Shown one piece after another: positions 43,271-55,319 of a stretch of DNA of 64,000 nucleotides. The DNA comes from Sorex araneus. Its lineage: Eukaryota; Chordata; Mammalia; Eulipotyphla; Soricidae. The stretch's first letter is position 1; every line of letters begins with the position of its first letter. The position numbers were made by a program, and so were the translations under genes. The stretch is taken from positions 86,224,899 through 86,288,898 of the forward strand of contig NC_073313.1 in assembly GCF_027595985.1 (NCBI RefSeq), in the 5' to 3' direction. Under the pieces are notes generated by a model. The model made no database searches. It saw nothing but the letters and a program-made list of their open reading frames with translations, and was not told the origin of the DNA.

Positions 43271-43453
43271 GAACTTTTTTTTTTTTTTTTGCTTTTTGGG
43301 TCACACCCAGCGATGCTCAGGGGTTACTCCTGGCTTTGCACTCAGGAATTACTCCTGGCAGTGCTTGGGGGACCATATGGGATGCCGGGGATCGAACCCG
43401 GGTCGGTCGCGTGCAAGGCAAACGCCCTACCCGCTTGCTATCGCTCCGGCCCC
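43271..43453 (-). repeat. tRNA-derived SINE, young subfamily
   Basis: Antisense copy of the CCGGAGCG subfamily with a T17 start, flanked by GAGTTCATGGAACTTTT on both sides. It sits just before the KRAB exon remnant. Confidence 0.92.
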
Positions 43454-43494
43454 GAGTTCATGGAACTTTTAAGAGATACCAATCAAAATATCTC

Positions 43495-43670
43495 TGGGGA
43501 TGGTGCTGTTTGAGGATATGACTGAACTTCATGTGGAGGGACTGGTACTTCCTGGTTGATGAGCAGAGGACCCTGTTCAGGGATGTGATGCTGGAAAACT
43601 ACAGGACCTGGAATCACTGGGACATTCTGTCATCAAACCTGAAGCAAGCATCAAGTTGAAGGAAAGAGTA
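43495..43670 (+). pseudogene. KRAB A-box exon remnant
   Basis: VLFEDMTELHVEG and, one frame over, DEQRTLFRDVMLENYR are the two halves of a KRAB A box, the repressor domain that recruits TRIM28. The frame change and a stop (near 43558) break the exon. A B-box-like KPEASIKLKE follows. Together with the fingers downstream this was a KRAB zinc-finger gene. Confidence 0.8.
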
Positions 43671-43689
43671 GAGTCCTGAGAAAATAAAA

Positions 43690-44720
43690 ATAAAACAAAG
43701 AGTAGGGCATGGATGACAGATAACTCAAAACAGAGCCTCTTAGGAGAGAAAAATTACACATAAAAACAATGTAGATAAACATTTTCAAAGAAGCCAGACC
43801 TAATTTAACATGAAAAAATTCACACAGGAGAGAAACCCTATGTATATAAAGAATGTAGGAAAACATTCTTAGTAAAATCATCTCTCAATAATCATGAGAG
43901 AACTCAAACAAGAGAGATACCTTATTCATGTACTGATTGTAAAAGATCTTTCCCATATAAATCGTGCCTGATTGAACATGAGGAATTAACATGAGATAAG
44001 CCCTACCAAAGCAGTGAACATAAGAAGAAATCTTTTTCCATTAAGTCATTTCTGGTTGAACATAACAGGATTCACATGAGAGAAATCCTATGAATGTAGG
44101 AAAAATTTCTCATTGAACCTCACTAACCATGCGAGGATTTACACAGGAGATCCTATGAATTTAGGAAACTTTTCTTTTTAAATCACTGAATAGGAACAAA
44201 ATTCACAGCGAATAAACCTATGAATGGAAAGTAAAGAGGAAAACTTTCGCATTATAATCGTATCTCATTAAACAATATCGAATTCATACACATGAGAAAC
44301 CCTATAAATTGTAAAAAAACGTAAGAAAACTTTTTCGATAAAATTGTACCTCACTCAAAATAATTCATGCAGGAGAGACACCCTATGACTGTAAAGAATG
44401 GATGAAAACTTTTTAGAACAAATGAGGTCTCCCTACATACAACGTATCTCACAAAGGAGACAAACCCTATGAGTATGGAATGCAGGAAAAGATTACCCAT
44501 GAAATCAAACCTCTTGGAGCTTGGAAGATTCACAAAGGAGAGAAACCCTATGAACAAGAAAGCCAGCCCAGGAAAGGCCCAAACAGAGCCCCCAAATTTT
44601 CTCGCTCCCACACTGCCTTGTCTCTGGGTGGACCCCATTGTTTCAGAGCATTACCCAGAAATTTCTGAGCCTTACTCAGCAATTAACTTGCTGAAAATTC
44701 ATGTATGCAAGTTTTTGTGA
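43690..44720 (+). pseudogene. Degenerate KRAB zinc-finger array
   Basis: About ten decayed Krueppel fingers. HTGEKPY-type linkers persist (HTGEKPYVYKECRKTF at about 43828-43875; RIHMREIL; FTKERNPMN). Several fingers keep the first histidine (FLVEHNRIHM), unlike the tandem units at 24-37 kb, and some have the QYRIHT form (near 44275), which links both sets. Stops occur in every frame. The C-terminal tail is shared with 39880-40110. Confidence 0.75.
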
Positions 44721-45350
44721 CAGAAAAATTGACCTGGGATGGAAAACCTGCCCTTACCTCCCTGTACTTCTGGAAGCTATGGTAATCACACCCTCTAAGC
44801 ACCCACCGTGCCATGTAAGCTCATCTATCGTTGCTCCAGAGACTCAAAATCTTCAAAGAGATCAACCAGCTGCCAAAAATCCTTCTATTACCCATGCATG
44901 GCTGAGACATCAAGGGCACCTGGATTGGGGCGGGCCAGCCCAGGGCCCACCCAAACTGAGCCCCTATAGCTGCTCACTTCCCAACTGCAAACTCACTCAT
45001 GCATCTGGCCAGACTCCACCATCTCAGAACAGAGCCTTACTCAGAAATTAACCTGCTAAAAGTTCAGGTGTGCAGGTCTTTGTGTCTAAAATCTTTCTCA
45101 GTGGCTTTCTCAGTGTTGGGATGGGTTATTTTGTAAATCAGTGTTTAAATATAGTTTCAAACTTAAAAGAATGATGGAACTTTCAGACCCATGGAATCCT
45201 GAATTAAGAGCCCAGATATCAACCCTCAGGTTCAGAGGCATGAATCTATGACCAAGGAGCCGGCCTTCATAAAATCAGGGTAAATAAAGGCTCCTCAACA
45301 GCTGTGCTAGGATAAATATGGGGCAGTTGACCCAAAATGACACCAGATCC
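44721..45350. other. 3' flank of the zinc-finger relic, unassigned
   Basis: It includes the repeat shared with 36.9 kb (44908-44995). The remainder has no recognisable gene. Confidence 0.4.
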
Positions 45351-46030
45351 TACTTAAACACCATATACCTCAAAAACATTATCCTAACTGAAATCAGAAA
45401 TGACACAAAAGGTTAAAGGTTATAGAATTTCACCTAGGATACACAAATTAATAAAAATAGAAAACAGATTGGTGAATTTGGAAGAGCAAAGAAGGCATGA
45501 GGAGCAATAGCTTAATTAATGGGTACAGGGTTTAAGGGATGATTAAAATGTTTTGGAACTAGATAGATGTGGTGCTTTCACAACAATGAATTGACCAAAT
45601 GTCACTAGATGGTTACCATCAAAATGGTTTGCCTTGCACGAGGCCGATCCGGGTTCGAATTCCAGCATCTCATATGGTCCCCTGAGCACCGCCAGGGGTA
45701 ATTCCTGAGTGCATGAGTCAGGAGTAACCCTTGTGCATTGCTCAGTGTGACCCAAAAAGCAAAACAAAAAAAAAACCCAAACAATACACCATTAGATACA
45801 TTTACACCCCTGTTTGATCATAGCAGATTCATGAGAGGTAAAATATGGGAATTAACCTAAATGCCAATCCACATATGACTGGCTAAAGGAGCAAAAGTAT
45901 ATTGACTCTGGAATACTACCCTACTATTTTAAAGATAAAATGTCATTCTGAACAAACTGGAATAGATCATGAGCTAAGTATGGAAGTGAAAGCCAATCAT
46001 TACTACTTACTAATTTGGAGTATTGCTACA
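45350..46030 (+). repeat. Old L1 3' UTR with inserted SINE
   Basis: Two parts are typical of ancient mammalian L1: TTAATGGGTACAGGGTTTAA and GATTAAAATGTTTTGGAACT (45510-45630), and ATCAACCTAAATG-like sequence from 45785. A 5'-truncated SINE (45627-45775) separates them. Confidence 0.65.
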
Positions 46031-46232
46031 GAAAGTACACCACAGAGAAATAACAAAATTGGCTTGCTCTTTAAGCCCGAGTACTCCCTTAAACATATAT
46101 CTCGCTTGCTTCTCTGTATGTTCGTTACTTGCCTTTTTCTACTCGGGAGAAACCTGTGTTCTCTCTTGAACACACATTTATTCCTTTCTCCCCTCACATC
46201 TTTTCAAGTTTTAATACAAAACTAATTTGCTT

Positions 46233-46400
46233 CAGGGTCAGGACAAGTGTACAGTGAGTGGAGCATTTGCCTTGCACAGGGCCAACCCGCATTCTATCCC
46301 CAGCATCCCATGTGGACCCCCGAGTACAGGGAGGAGTAAATACTGAGTGCAGAGCTAGCAGCAACCCCTGAGCTTCACTGGGTCTGACCCCCAAAAACCA
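46233..46400 (+). repeat. tRNA-derived SINE
   Basis: Diverged sense copy ending GGGTCTGACCCCCAAAAACC. Confidence 0.75.
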
Positions 46401-46489
46401 TTTTTTAATTAAAAAAAATAAAGTTTACTTGCTTCGCCAAAAAAAGGAAAAAGGAAAGAAAAATAACAAACTTGCTAGACTCAAGGAAA

Positions 46490-46735
46490 ACAATGGTGAC
46501 TATCAGAGGGAAGGAGTAGGTAGTGGAAGGAACCAGCAGGGGTCTTTTTGGTGGTGGGATGGCACTGCAATTTTGGTGGTGGATGTTGTGACAATTATAC
46601 ACATAAAAAGGTATGAAGCTAATAGCAGAACCTTCACAATATTTCAAACCAACTTTAAGTCAATTTTGAAAAACTAATTTTTTTACGAGGTGAATTTTGT
46701 TGTGTGAACCTCTCAATAAAAATAAACTGCAAGGA
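46490..46735 (+). repeat. L1-type 3' end, old
   Basis: GGTGACTATCAGAGGGAAGG, GGTGGTGGATGTTGTGACAA and CTCAATAAAAATAAA features are readable. Confidence 0.5.
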
Positions 46736-46954
46736 AAATATGTGGAAATGTATCAACCAACAAAATGGTTCAGGAAAAGACACAACATCTCAATATAAAC
46801 AGAACAGACTAACAGCTTCATTACTATATCACGCTACTTAAACCTGCTTCAGTCACACTTCTCTTTAGTTTTATCTGCCAACTGGAAAGGACATCCAACA
46901 CAGACTAAATTTCTAGAACTGTCTAATATTTTCCCATTTCTTAACATTTATTGG

Positions 46955-47200
46955 GCTGGAGCGATAGCACAGTGGTAGGGTGTTAGCCTTTCATGAGGCT
47001 GACCCGTGTTGGATTCCTCCGACCCTCTCTGACAGCCCGGCAAGCTACCCAGAGTATCGTGCCAGCACGGCAGACCCTGGCAAGCTACCCGTGGCATATT
47101 GGATATACCAAAAACAGTAACAATAAATCTCACAATGAGAGATGTTACTGGTGCCCATTTGAACAAATTGATGAGCAAACAAGATGACAGTGACAGTAAC
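46955..47200 (+). repeat. SINE with alternative long tail
   Basis: Common head (GGGCTGGAGCGATAGCACAG), then the second tail type with CCCGGCAAGCTACCCAGAGT, CCAAAAACAGTAACAATAAA and TGTTACTGGTGCCCATTT. It is the best match to 22748-22985. Confidence 0.8.
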
Positions 47201-47324
47201 ACTTCTCATCCTAAATTGGGGGTTTATAGGTTCATGGATCTATATATGAACCCATTTAGCACATATGATCTGATTAGCACCAAATATATTCCCAAGGACA
47301 ACAAATTGCGCTTAAAATTCAAGG

Positions 47325-47830
47325 ACATCAGGAGATGGAGAGAGAGTAAAGCAGGTCAGGTGTGTGAATTGCACATAGCCAACCGGGATTGAATCCCCGT
47401 GGCATCTAATATGGTTCCCCAAGCACTGCCAAGAGTAATTCCTGACTGCAGAGCCAGGAGTAACCCTAAGCATCGCTAGGTGTTACCTGCCTCCTCCCCC
47501 AACAAAGAGTAAGGATATCAGACTACATGAAGTATAACTCTCTCAAGGATTGATATACAAGGGACTAAAATAATTTAGCTTCAAAAAATTTTACATATCA
47601 AAATAGAGAAAAAATTGGTATTGCTTTTGAAAAACTGCTTTTATATCAGCCCAACTCTAGGGCCAGAGAGACAGTTTGATGGACAGGGTGTTTGTCCTGC
47701 AGGAAGCTGTCCTAATTTCAGTCCAGAGAACCTCATATGGTCCTGAGCCCTACCAGGATTGGCCCCTGAGCACAGAGCTAGAAGTAAGTCACGAGAACCT
47801 CCTGGTGGGACCCAAAACACACACAAACAT
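47325..47830 (+). repeat. Two diverged SINEs
   Basis: Copies at about 47325-47505 and 47660-47828. The second ends in an ACACACA tail just downstream of the RBMX2 last exon. Confidence 0.65.
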
Positions 47831-47892
47831 ACACACAAAAGAACAAACCATTTCATGTCCAATTCTACCAAGCAACACAATCGGCTGCAGTC

Positions 47893-48380
47893 TCAGTGAT
47901 GCCTGTAGTCTCTGGAAGTGGGGGTTCCCCAATCCCGGGAGTGCCAGGATCCTTGATACCTGTGGGATTTATCACTGCTCCTACTCCTACTCCTACGACC
48001 ATGCAATTCAGAACAAAAATTGTTCCGACCAACCTGAGTATCTGAGCTTCGGTTTCTGTCCCTATCCTTGTTCTCTTCTTCCCTTTCCTCCCTCCTACTT
48101 AAGGACCTGTGTTCCTGTTTGGGCTTCTCCTTCTTTGGCTCCTTATCTCGGGCCTCTGCTCCAGAGTGGTAGGTTGTCCCGACCTCAGGGGAGCTGTGGT
48201 ACTGCTTCAGCCCCTCCGTAGACTCTGACTTCAGAACCTTTTCAGAATTCCTGCTGTTGAACTTTTTATAGTCAGGGGAATTGTTTTCCTTTAGCATCTT
48301 GCTTCTGGGTGATGAAGAGGAGACTGGTAGTTCTGGCTGTACCTCTCGCTTGTCTTTCTTCGTTTTTTTTTCCTTTTTGC
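47893..48380 (-). pseudogene. RBMX2: RBMX2 exon 6 (C-terminal, KE/RS-rich)
   Basis: After the acceptor TTTATCTCCAG (AG at 48382-48381) the frame reads KKEKKTKKDKREVQPELP, continues with serine- and KE-rich sequence, and ends RRSRSRSSDKSH ... RDYRHH with a stop at 47893. This is the known RBMX2 C-terminal composition. The phase at the exon 5 junction does not match, probably from a change in the A-run at the end of exon 5. Confidence 0.85.
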
Positions 48381-48489
48381 CTGGAGATAAAAAAAAAGAA
48401 GGGGGAAGCAACAAATAGGAAATGAAAAAATAAACATCTCTCCCAACAAAGTTCCTCTATTTTCTGAATACACTACATCAAATGCAGAA

Positions 48490-48655
48490 CTACGAGTGAG
48501 CCTAAGCACCATCATGTGTGACCCCCAACCCACCAAAAAATAATTTGAATTTGGGATGGTGGTGCTTAGAGGATCATATATTATGCAAGACATCAAACCC
48601 GGGTTGGCTGGGTATACATCAAACACCCTACCCACTCGCAGTACTATTATCACCC
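48490..48655 (-). repeat. tRNA-derived SINE, old
   Basis: Antisense, diverged, in RBMX2 intron 5. Confidence 0.5.
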
Positions 48656-48881
48656 AGTACAATAATTTGAATTTCAATAATATATTAATAGTTATGACAA
48701 GACAGCAAAAGAGCAAAGATTATAAGATGAAGAGTGAAAATATCCCAATTTTCATCCTCCAATATGACAAGGAGCTTTTAAAATGTCTTAGGAGATTTTC
48801 GCGAAAGTATGTATGCCTATCAGTATATTGTTTAAATTTACTTTTCTCTAGGGGAGTCTAGATGAAATAAAATAAGTATCA

Positions 48882-49047
48882 GGGCTGGAGCAACAGCAAA
48901 GCAGGTAGGGCGTTTATCTTGCATGCAGCTGACCCAGGTTCGATTCCCAGAATCCCATATGTTCCCCCAATCACCGCCAGGAGTAATTACTGAGTGCAGA
49001 GCCAGGAGTAACCCCTGTGTGTCACGGGGTGTGATCCAAAAAGAAAA
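48882..49047 (+). repeat. tRNA-derived SINE
   Basis: Sense copy GGGCTGGAGCAACAGCAAAG to GGTGTGATCCAAAAAG, in intron 5 of RBMX2. Confidence 0.8.
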
Positions 49048-49236
49048 AACATGGGTATCTATATTTGTATCTTGACATAAACTTAATTTTACTAAGTCAC
49101 TATTTCTTATAAGTTTTAGTTATATGAATATTTTCTATTAGAAAATAAATTTACCTTTCTATGGTTAAATAAACAGCTACCCTTATCAAAAAAACAATTA
49201 AAACCACCTAAATCTTTTTGAGTTGTAACACTTCAC

Positions 49237-49403
49237 CTTTTTTTTGGGCTGTCATCTTCAGAGTCCTCAGCTGAACTGTTTGAAGGCGTGTGAGCCCCAC
49301 AGCCCTTTTCTTGAAGCAATCTGGTCACATCATCCAATTCATCTGAGTCCTTAGGAGCCTGATAGTTAGACACATGATCCACTCAAATAGTTCGTCCTCT
49401 GAT
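49237..49403 (-). pseudogene. RBMX2: RBMX2 exon 5, with premature stop
   Basis: It begins IRGRTI then TGA (49385-49383) where the family has arginine, a change explained by CpG decay of CGA. It goes on VDHVSNYQAPKDSDELDD and LLQEKGCGAH, ending in an acidic serine stretch. Acceptor (TCTTAG) and donor (AG|GTGAAG) are present. Confidence 0.85.
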
Positions 49404-49824
49404 CTAAGACAGAAAGCCAACGCATCAGCAAAGACAGCCCTCCCACCAAACTATGTGACCCACACCAACTTCCTGTTAACTCTATCTCTGGGGAAATCTC
49501 AAACACTGTTTGCCCAACTGGTGTATTTGAGCACATTTTCCCAGAAAACAATTTTCTCTGGTCTCGGGGCAACCTCATACGGCCTGAAGGCTACTGGAGC
49601 CCCTGAGGCAAGTGCACTAGCAGCATCGGTCATTTTACACCTGTGTGCCATAAAAATTTTTTTGTGCTCCATTTGTGTCATGGCATGAAAAAAGGCTGGG
49701 AAATTTTGTGACTAGTTCACACTGATATTTCAGCTGTGAAACAAACTCTGGGCAAACAGCAAAAGATTAATCACTCACTTCAAAGAGAAACATTTCATTT
49801 TTCAGGCACAGACTTAATTCTTTT

Positions 49825-50268
49825 TTGGTGGCGGTGGGGTGTTGAGACACTACTGGCTGTGCTAAGATCATATGCCGTGTGAGATCAAACCCTGGTCAGC
49901 CACACGCAAGGTATGAGCCCTACCCACTATGGGATCACTTCAGTCCCTGATACAGACTTAATTCTATAGGCAATCGCACCCAAAATTCTTAAAGTCTAGC
50001 TTTTATTGTTCCAATACAAGGCCTGACTTTTAGTCTTAACTTTTAAGTCTAACATACCTCTTATCATCCATACTATTTCCCTTTTAAAGATATTTTTGTG
50101 TGGCCTGAGCAATAGCACAACGGGTAGGATATTTGCCTTGCATGTGGCCAAACCGGATACAAGCCCCAGCATCTTATATGGTCCCCCCAGCAGGCACGGA
50201 GTAATTCCTGAGTGCAGAACCAGGAGTAACCCCTGAGCATCGCTGGGTGTGATCCAAAAATGAAAAAG
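49825..50268. repeat. Two SINEs in RBMX2 intron 4
   Basis: An old antisense copy (49825-49947) and a sense copy (50102-50268). Confidence 0.65.
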
Positions 50269-50682
50269 AATGTTTTGAAAACAATCCCTTCCTTGACTCT
50301 AATTGAATATATGCTCTCTTAAAATGCAAACCTATAACCCCATTCCATACTGTCCTAGTAACCACTTATTACTGGTGAAATTGGTCACAAATTCTCTAAG
50401 AGTCACTCTCCTGGGCTGGAGAAATACAGTGGTGAGGAGGGAAAGGTAAGAAACAAAGGCCTGACTGGGTGGGTTGGTGAATAGCAAATGCTGAGGAAGA
50501 AACAGGTGCTGGCAGGGGCAGAGGCCCATGTAACTGCTTCCAGGGAACAATTTCCCCACACCCCTGAAACTCTGTATGTCTCATTCTGGTGGCCTCTGGG
50601 CCTGTCTGAGTCTGGGGAAAAATAAAACCAAACCACTGCATCAGAAGCATTCAGCCAAATACTGCTTAATACTTATACTCAC

Positions 50683-50812
50683 CTTGATGCCATTAAAATT
50701 GTCAACAGCCAGAATGGTGCTCTGCTGGTCTTCATAGCAAAGGAAACAGAATGGCTTGGTTTTCCCAGTCTTCTTATCCCGTACCAGATTTATGTTAACA
50801 ATCTCACCATAT
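50683..50812 (-). pseudogene. RBMX2: RBMX2 exon 4 (RRM core), splice acceptor lost
   Basis: It encodes [33 protein letters not shown] and DNFNGIK, the central RNA-recognition motif including the RNP1-like segment. The usual GF before CFLCY is PF here. The donor AAG|GTGAGT is good. At the expected acceptor the minus strand reads AAATAAATAAA, so there is no AG. The nearest upstream AG (in T-rich sequence, about 50833) would add an in-frame TAA. Confidence 0.85.
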
Positions 50813-51240
50813 TTATTTATTTCCCAAAAAAGACACTAAAAAAAAAAGACAAAGACCAAATGATAGCCCAGTGACCATCAGAAGTAATCCCCGAGCAGAG
50901 AGCTGGGAAAAATTCCAAAGCAGCACTGGACAGGGCCAAATAACAAGAAGAACAAAGAAAAATTGATGAATACATCATAAACATAATCATAGACACAGAT
51001 TTCTGCCAAAATCTATCACCTTCAACAGAAAGTACTAAAAACAGCTCAACTGATGTCAAGAATTATTTACGTACTTAATAGCAGCCAATGCAATTAGGAG
51101 AAGACATATATATGAAAAAAGGTGATACATATTTGTTTGAAAATTAAATGTGACACTATTATAGAAAACCTAAAATATTGATTTTAAGAATCCAAAATTT
51201 ACTTACACTAATTAAAATTTTTGTTAAAAATAGGATATAG

Positions 51241-51421
51241 TGGGGCCGGAGCGATAGCACAGCGGGTAGGGCGTTTGCCTTGCACGCGGCCGACCCGGGT
51301 TCGATCCCCGGCATCCCATATGGTCCCCCAAGCACCGCCAGGAGTAATTCCTGAGTGCAAAGCCAGGAGTAACCCCTGAGCATCGCTGGGTGTGACCCAA
51401 AAAGCAAAAAAAAAAAAAAAA
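51241..51421 (+). repeat. tRNA-derived SINE, youngest subfamily
   Basis: CCGGAGCG-type copy, nearly identical to those at 52953 and 56009, flanked by AAAAATAGGATATAG on both sides. The insertion point is GTT|AAAAA. Confidence 0.95.
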
Positions 51422-51544
51422 TAGGATATAGTTACAAATAAACCACTTTCTTGAATACAAACAGTAATCGTTTAAAAATATATAATGGGGGAAGAACCCC
51501 ATTTATAATAAGCAACAAAAATAAAATTAAAAATAAACTTGAGG

Positions 51545-51890
51545 GGGCTGGAGTGATAGCATAGCGGGTAGGGCATTTGCCTTGCACGCGGCTGACCCGG
51601 GTTCGATTCCCAGCATCCCATATGGTCCCCTGAGCACCGCCAGGAGTAATTCCTGAGTGCAGAGCCAGGAGTAACCCCTGTGCATCGCCAGGTGTGACCC
51701 CCAAAACCAAAAAATAAAAAAATAAACTTGAGGGGCCAGAGCAATAGTACAGTAGCAATATTACAGACTCAGTTTCAATCCACAGTATCCCAAATGGTGC
51801 CCTAAGCATCGCCAGGAAAAATTTCTAAGTACAGAGCCAAGAGTAACCCCTGAGCATTGCCGTGTATGGTCCAAAAACAAAAATCAACAA
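51545..51890 (+). repeat. Two SINEs head to tail
   Basis: A good copy (51545-51720) has AAAATAAACTTGAGG repeats. A diverged copy (51733-51890) follows at once. Confidence 0.85.
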
Positions 51891-51907
51891 AAAATTAATA
51901 AACTTGA

Positions 51908-52260
51908 GGGACTAGAGAAATAGTACAGTGGGTACGGCACATGCCTTACACATATCCTACCTGGGTTCTTTTTTTTTTTTTTTGCTTTTTGGGTCACACC
52001 TGGCTCTGCACAGGGGTTGTTCCTGGCTCTGCACTCAGGAATTACTCCTGGCGGTGCTCAGGGGACCATATGGGATGCTGGGAATTGAACCCGGGTTGGT
52101 CGCGTGCAAGGCAAACGCCCTACCCGCTGTGATATCGCTCCAGCTCCCTACCTGGGTTCTAGTCCCAGTATAAGGCCCCCCAAGCACCGCCAGGTCTAAT
52201 TCCTGAATGCAGAGCCAGGAATAAACCCTGAACACTGCAGAGTACAGCCAAAATAATAAG
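51908..52260 (+). repeat. SINE with antisense SINE nested inside
   Basis: The old sense SINE (51908-51967 and 52147-52260) is interrupted by a young antisense copy (51968-52146). CCTACCTGGGTTCT is present on both sides of the insert. Confidence 0.9.
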
Positions 52261-52289
52261 TAAATAAATAAATAATGAAAACTTGAACA

Positions 52290-52455
52290 GGGCTGGAGAG
52301 ACAGTACAGGGGTCAAAGCGCCTGCCTTAAATATGGCAGACCTGGCTTAATCCTTGGTATGACACATGGACCCTGAGCCCTGACACAAAGGATCATTGAC
52401 AACAGAGCCAAGAATAAGCCATGAGCACCATCAGGTATGACCTCCCAAAAAAATA
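52290..52455 (+). repeat. tRNA-derived SINE, diverged
   Basis: GGGCTGGAGAGACAGTACAG head, ending GTATGACCTCCCAAAAAAAT. Confidence 0.75.
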
Positions 52456-52619
52456 AAGTACAAATTATATTTTAACTAAAACTTTTTAGAAGAAACATAG
52501 ATCTAAATAAATATAAAAATATCCCTTGTTGGGCTTAATGGCGCTAGGGTGATATACAAAAATCTTCATAGATTTTCCTCTAAGAAAATATTTTTGGATC
52601 TTTTTAACACATTATTCAT

Positions 52620-52800
52620 GACAAGCAATACAAACTAAATTGTCTAGGACTTGCTTTGGGGGCAGGCTTGAGTGGTGGTTGGACAATCCGTAATAATGGG
52701 GCAAGAAAGTGTAATGGTGGTAGAATTGGTGTTGGAATACTGAATATAATAAATTATTGTGAACAAATTTATAAAAATTAAATTGGGGGAAAATACCTTG
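52620..52800 (+). repeat. L1-type 3' end, old
   Basis: CTTTGGGGGCAGGCTTGAGT, GGTGGTAGAATTGGTGTTGG and AATAAATT features are readable. Confidence 0.5.
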
Positions 52801-52952
52801 TTGGTGAGGATAACCCAACATAAAAACGACACTAAAAATCCTTCTCAAAATTAATATATAAATTTCATGCAATTCCAGGTTTAAAAAGGACACCTTTTTT
52901 CCCTGGAGCAGAGTAAGTTGTTTCCAAAATTCTTGTTAAAAATTGACATAAG

Positions 52953-53127
52953 AGGGGCCGGAGCGATAGCACAGCGGGTAGGGCGTTTGCCTTGCACGCG
53001 GCCGACCCGGGTTCGATCCCCGGCATCCCATATGGTCCCCCAAGCACCGCCAGGAGTAATTCCTGAGTGCAAAGCCAGGAGTAACCCCTGAGCATCGCTG
53101 GGTGTGACCCAAAAAGCAAAAAAAAAT
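52953..53127 (+). repeat. tRNA-derived SINE, youngest subfamily
   Basis: Flanked by AAAAATTGACATAAG. The insertion point is GTT|AAAAA. Practically identical to 51241 and 56009. Confidence 0.95.
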
Positions 53128-53529
53128 TGACATAAGAATAACAAGGAAAACGTTGAACCGCATGCATGATTAACTAGTTGGTATGTGCTCATGAAGAGAG
53201 AAACCATAAAATGAAAGAAAAAACCCCAAAAAGTCAAGCATATATGAATTAGTATACAAATATGGTAAAGATAATCTTTCAATTTGTGGGGGTAAATTAA
53301 TAAGCAGTGCTACAAAAATTAGCCATTTGAAAAGACAAACTAAATCTGTATCTCACAAATATCCATAAAATAACTCCAAATGGGTTTCAATTTATTGTAC
53401 TAAAATCATACACACATGAGAATAAAAAACAGATTGGTGAGTGAGTAGAAACACTTATAATTGATTCCAAATCCAGAAACATGAAAGAATGATACACTTT
53501 ACCACATAAAATAATCAAATGGGGGGATT

Positions 53530-53735
53530 TCGAATTCACCAGAAATGATTCAGAGTACAGAGCCAGGAATATCAGCTCCTGAGCACCACTGGGTGTGGCC
53601 AAAAAAACAAAAGCAAAACCAGAAAACAAACAAAAGCCACATATAGTCCCCTGACCCTTCCAGGAGCAATCATAGAGTATAGAGCCAGGTATAAACCCTG
53701 AGCACAGCTGAAGTGCCCAGCCTCAAAAAAAAATT
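53530..53735 (+). repeat. Two truncated SINEs
   Basis: 3' parts at about 53545-53605 and 53635-53735. Confidence 0.55.
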
Positions 53736-54009
53736 TGAGGCAGGGCACTTCAGAGAAATAAAATAAAAATTTTATTTCTCTAAATAAAATCAAAGGGAAG
53801 ACTATAAAAGGTACAACATAAAGGAAGTTTGAGGGTAATGACGCTGATCTCCATCCTAATTTAGGCGATGATTACAAAATTCTATACACTCAAACTTATA
53901 GAGGCCAGGAATGTGGCTCAGCAATATAGCACATGTGAGACCCTGTTATCAATACTCAACAAAAACTTTTAAAAGACAAAAACCCTCAATAATGAGTTTT
54001 ATTGTATGA

Positions 54010-54335
54010 TTCCCAGTGAACCTCGAGCACTACTCCTAGCTCTAAGCTCAGGGGTCATTCTAGCAGCACTCAAGGGACCATCTATGGTGTTGGGGATGAA
54101 AACAGGGTGAGCCACATGCAAGTGGAACTTTCTCTCCGGCAAAATCAAAAAGACTAAGAGACTTTTTTTTGCTTTTTGGGTCACACCTGGCAATGCACAG
54201 GGATTCCTCCTGGCTCTGCACTCAGGAATTACCCCTGGCGGTGCTCAGGGAATCATATGAGATGCTGGGATTCGAACCTGGGTCGGCCGCATGCAAGGCA
54301 AATGCCCTCCCCGCTGTGCTATCGCTTCAGCCCCA
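54010..54335 (-). repeat. Two antisense SINEs
   Basis: An old fragment (54010-54140) and a good copy (54165-54335) flanked by AGACTAAGAGA(C/T)TTTT. Confidence 0.8.
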
Positions 54336-54407
54336 GACTAAGAGATTTTTATAACTTACATGACAGCTCAAGGACCATAAAGCAATTTTTCTCCTACAGT
54401 AAAGAGA

Positions 54408-54850
54408 TTATCAGCAAGCTGGGGAGATGGCTCAAAGGGCTGGTACAAATGCACTGCAAGCTGGAGACTCAGGTTTGATCACCCGCACCACATGGTCCCC
54501 TGAGCACCAGTGAGAATGACCCGAGCATGTGCTGGGAGTAGCCCCTAAGCACCAATGGGCATGGCCCAGAAACAAAAAAGGGCTTTATGAGACAGATGGT
54601 GAAACTGAATAAAACCGAAAGGTTAGATAATGTTTTGTATCAGTGTTGATTTCCTGATGGCCTTATTCTTTTGGAAACACAAAACTGAAGGATTTTGGTA
54701 CTGGGCTGGAAAGGAGTACAAAGGCACTTGCCTTGTGACTGGGGTTCAATCCCCAGCATCCCATGTGGTACCCTAAGCACCACCAGGAGTAATTCCTGAG
54801 GGCAGAACCAGGAATAATCACTGAGCATCGCCAGGTATGGCCCAAACACA
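54408..54850 (+). repeat. Two diverged SINEs
   Basis: Copies at about 54408-54570 and 54700-54850. The second lacks part of the head middle. Confidence 0.65.
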
Positions 54851-55319
54851 CAAATCATGTCTTGCAATGAACTCTAAGATAATTTAGCAAAATCAGAAAA
54901 CATGAAACAGGTAAAAACAGTAATAACAAATGGGTACAATACTAATATTCAGGGTCTTGGCTAAGGGGATACAGTGGCATTCCTTATATTTTATAATTTT
55001 TCTGTATTAAGTCTGAAGTAAGAGTATAAAATATATTAACATGAAGTATAAGAAAGAAAATATAAGCAGCATTTCAAGATAAAAATCAAAGAAACAATAT
55101 AGGAACTGGTTAAAATGGCCTCTAGAGACCTCAAATTGGGAACTTCTTAACATGAAAGATACTAGCACACATCAAATTCGGGCGGGGGGGGGTGGGGGGA
55201 AGGACACCCAGGAGAGCTCAGGCTCCATGTTCAAGGAATCAAAAGAAGTGCCCAAATATGAACCACTATAGTAGCCAAAAATGATATGCGAGGCAAGGAA
55301 CTTAATCCATGTATTCTCT

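Noticed and set aside
43690-44720. A functional KRAB zinc-finger gene
   Set aside because: The KRAB exon has a frame change and stop, and every finger frame is interrupted.
51241-51330. SINE heads as tRNA genes
   Set aside because: Boxes A and B are present, but no clover-leaf with anticodon stem can be drawn, and the copies are clearly dispersed SINEs with tails and target duplications.
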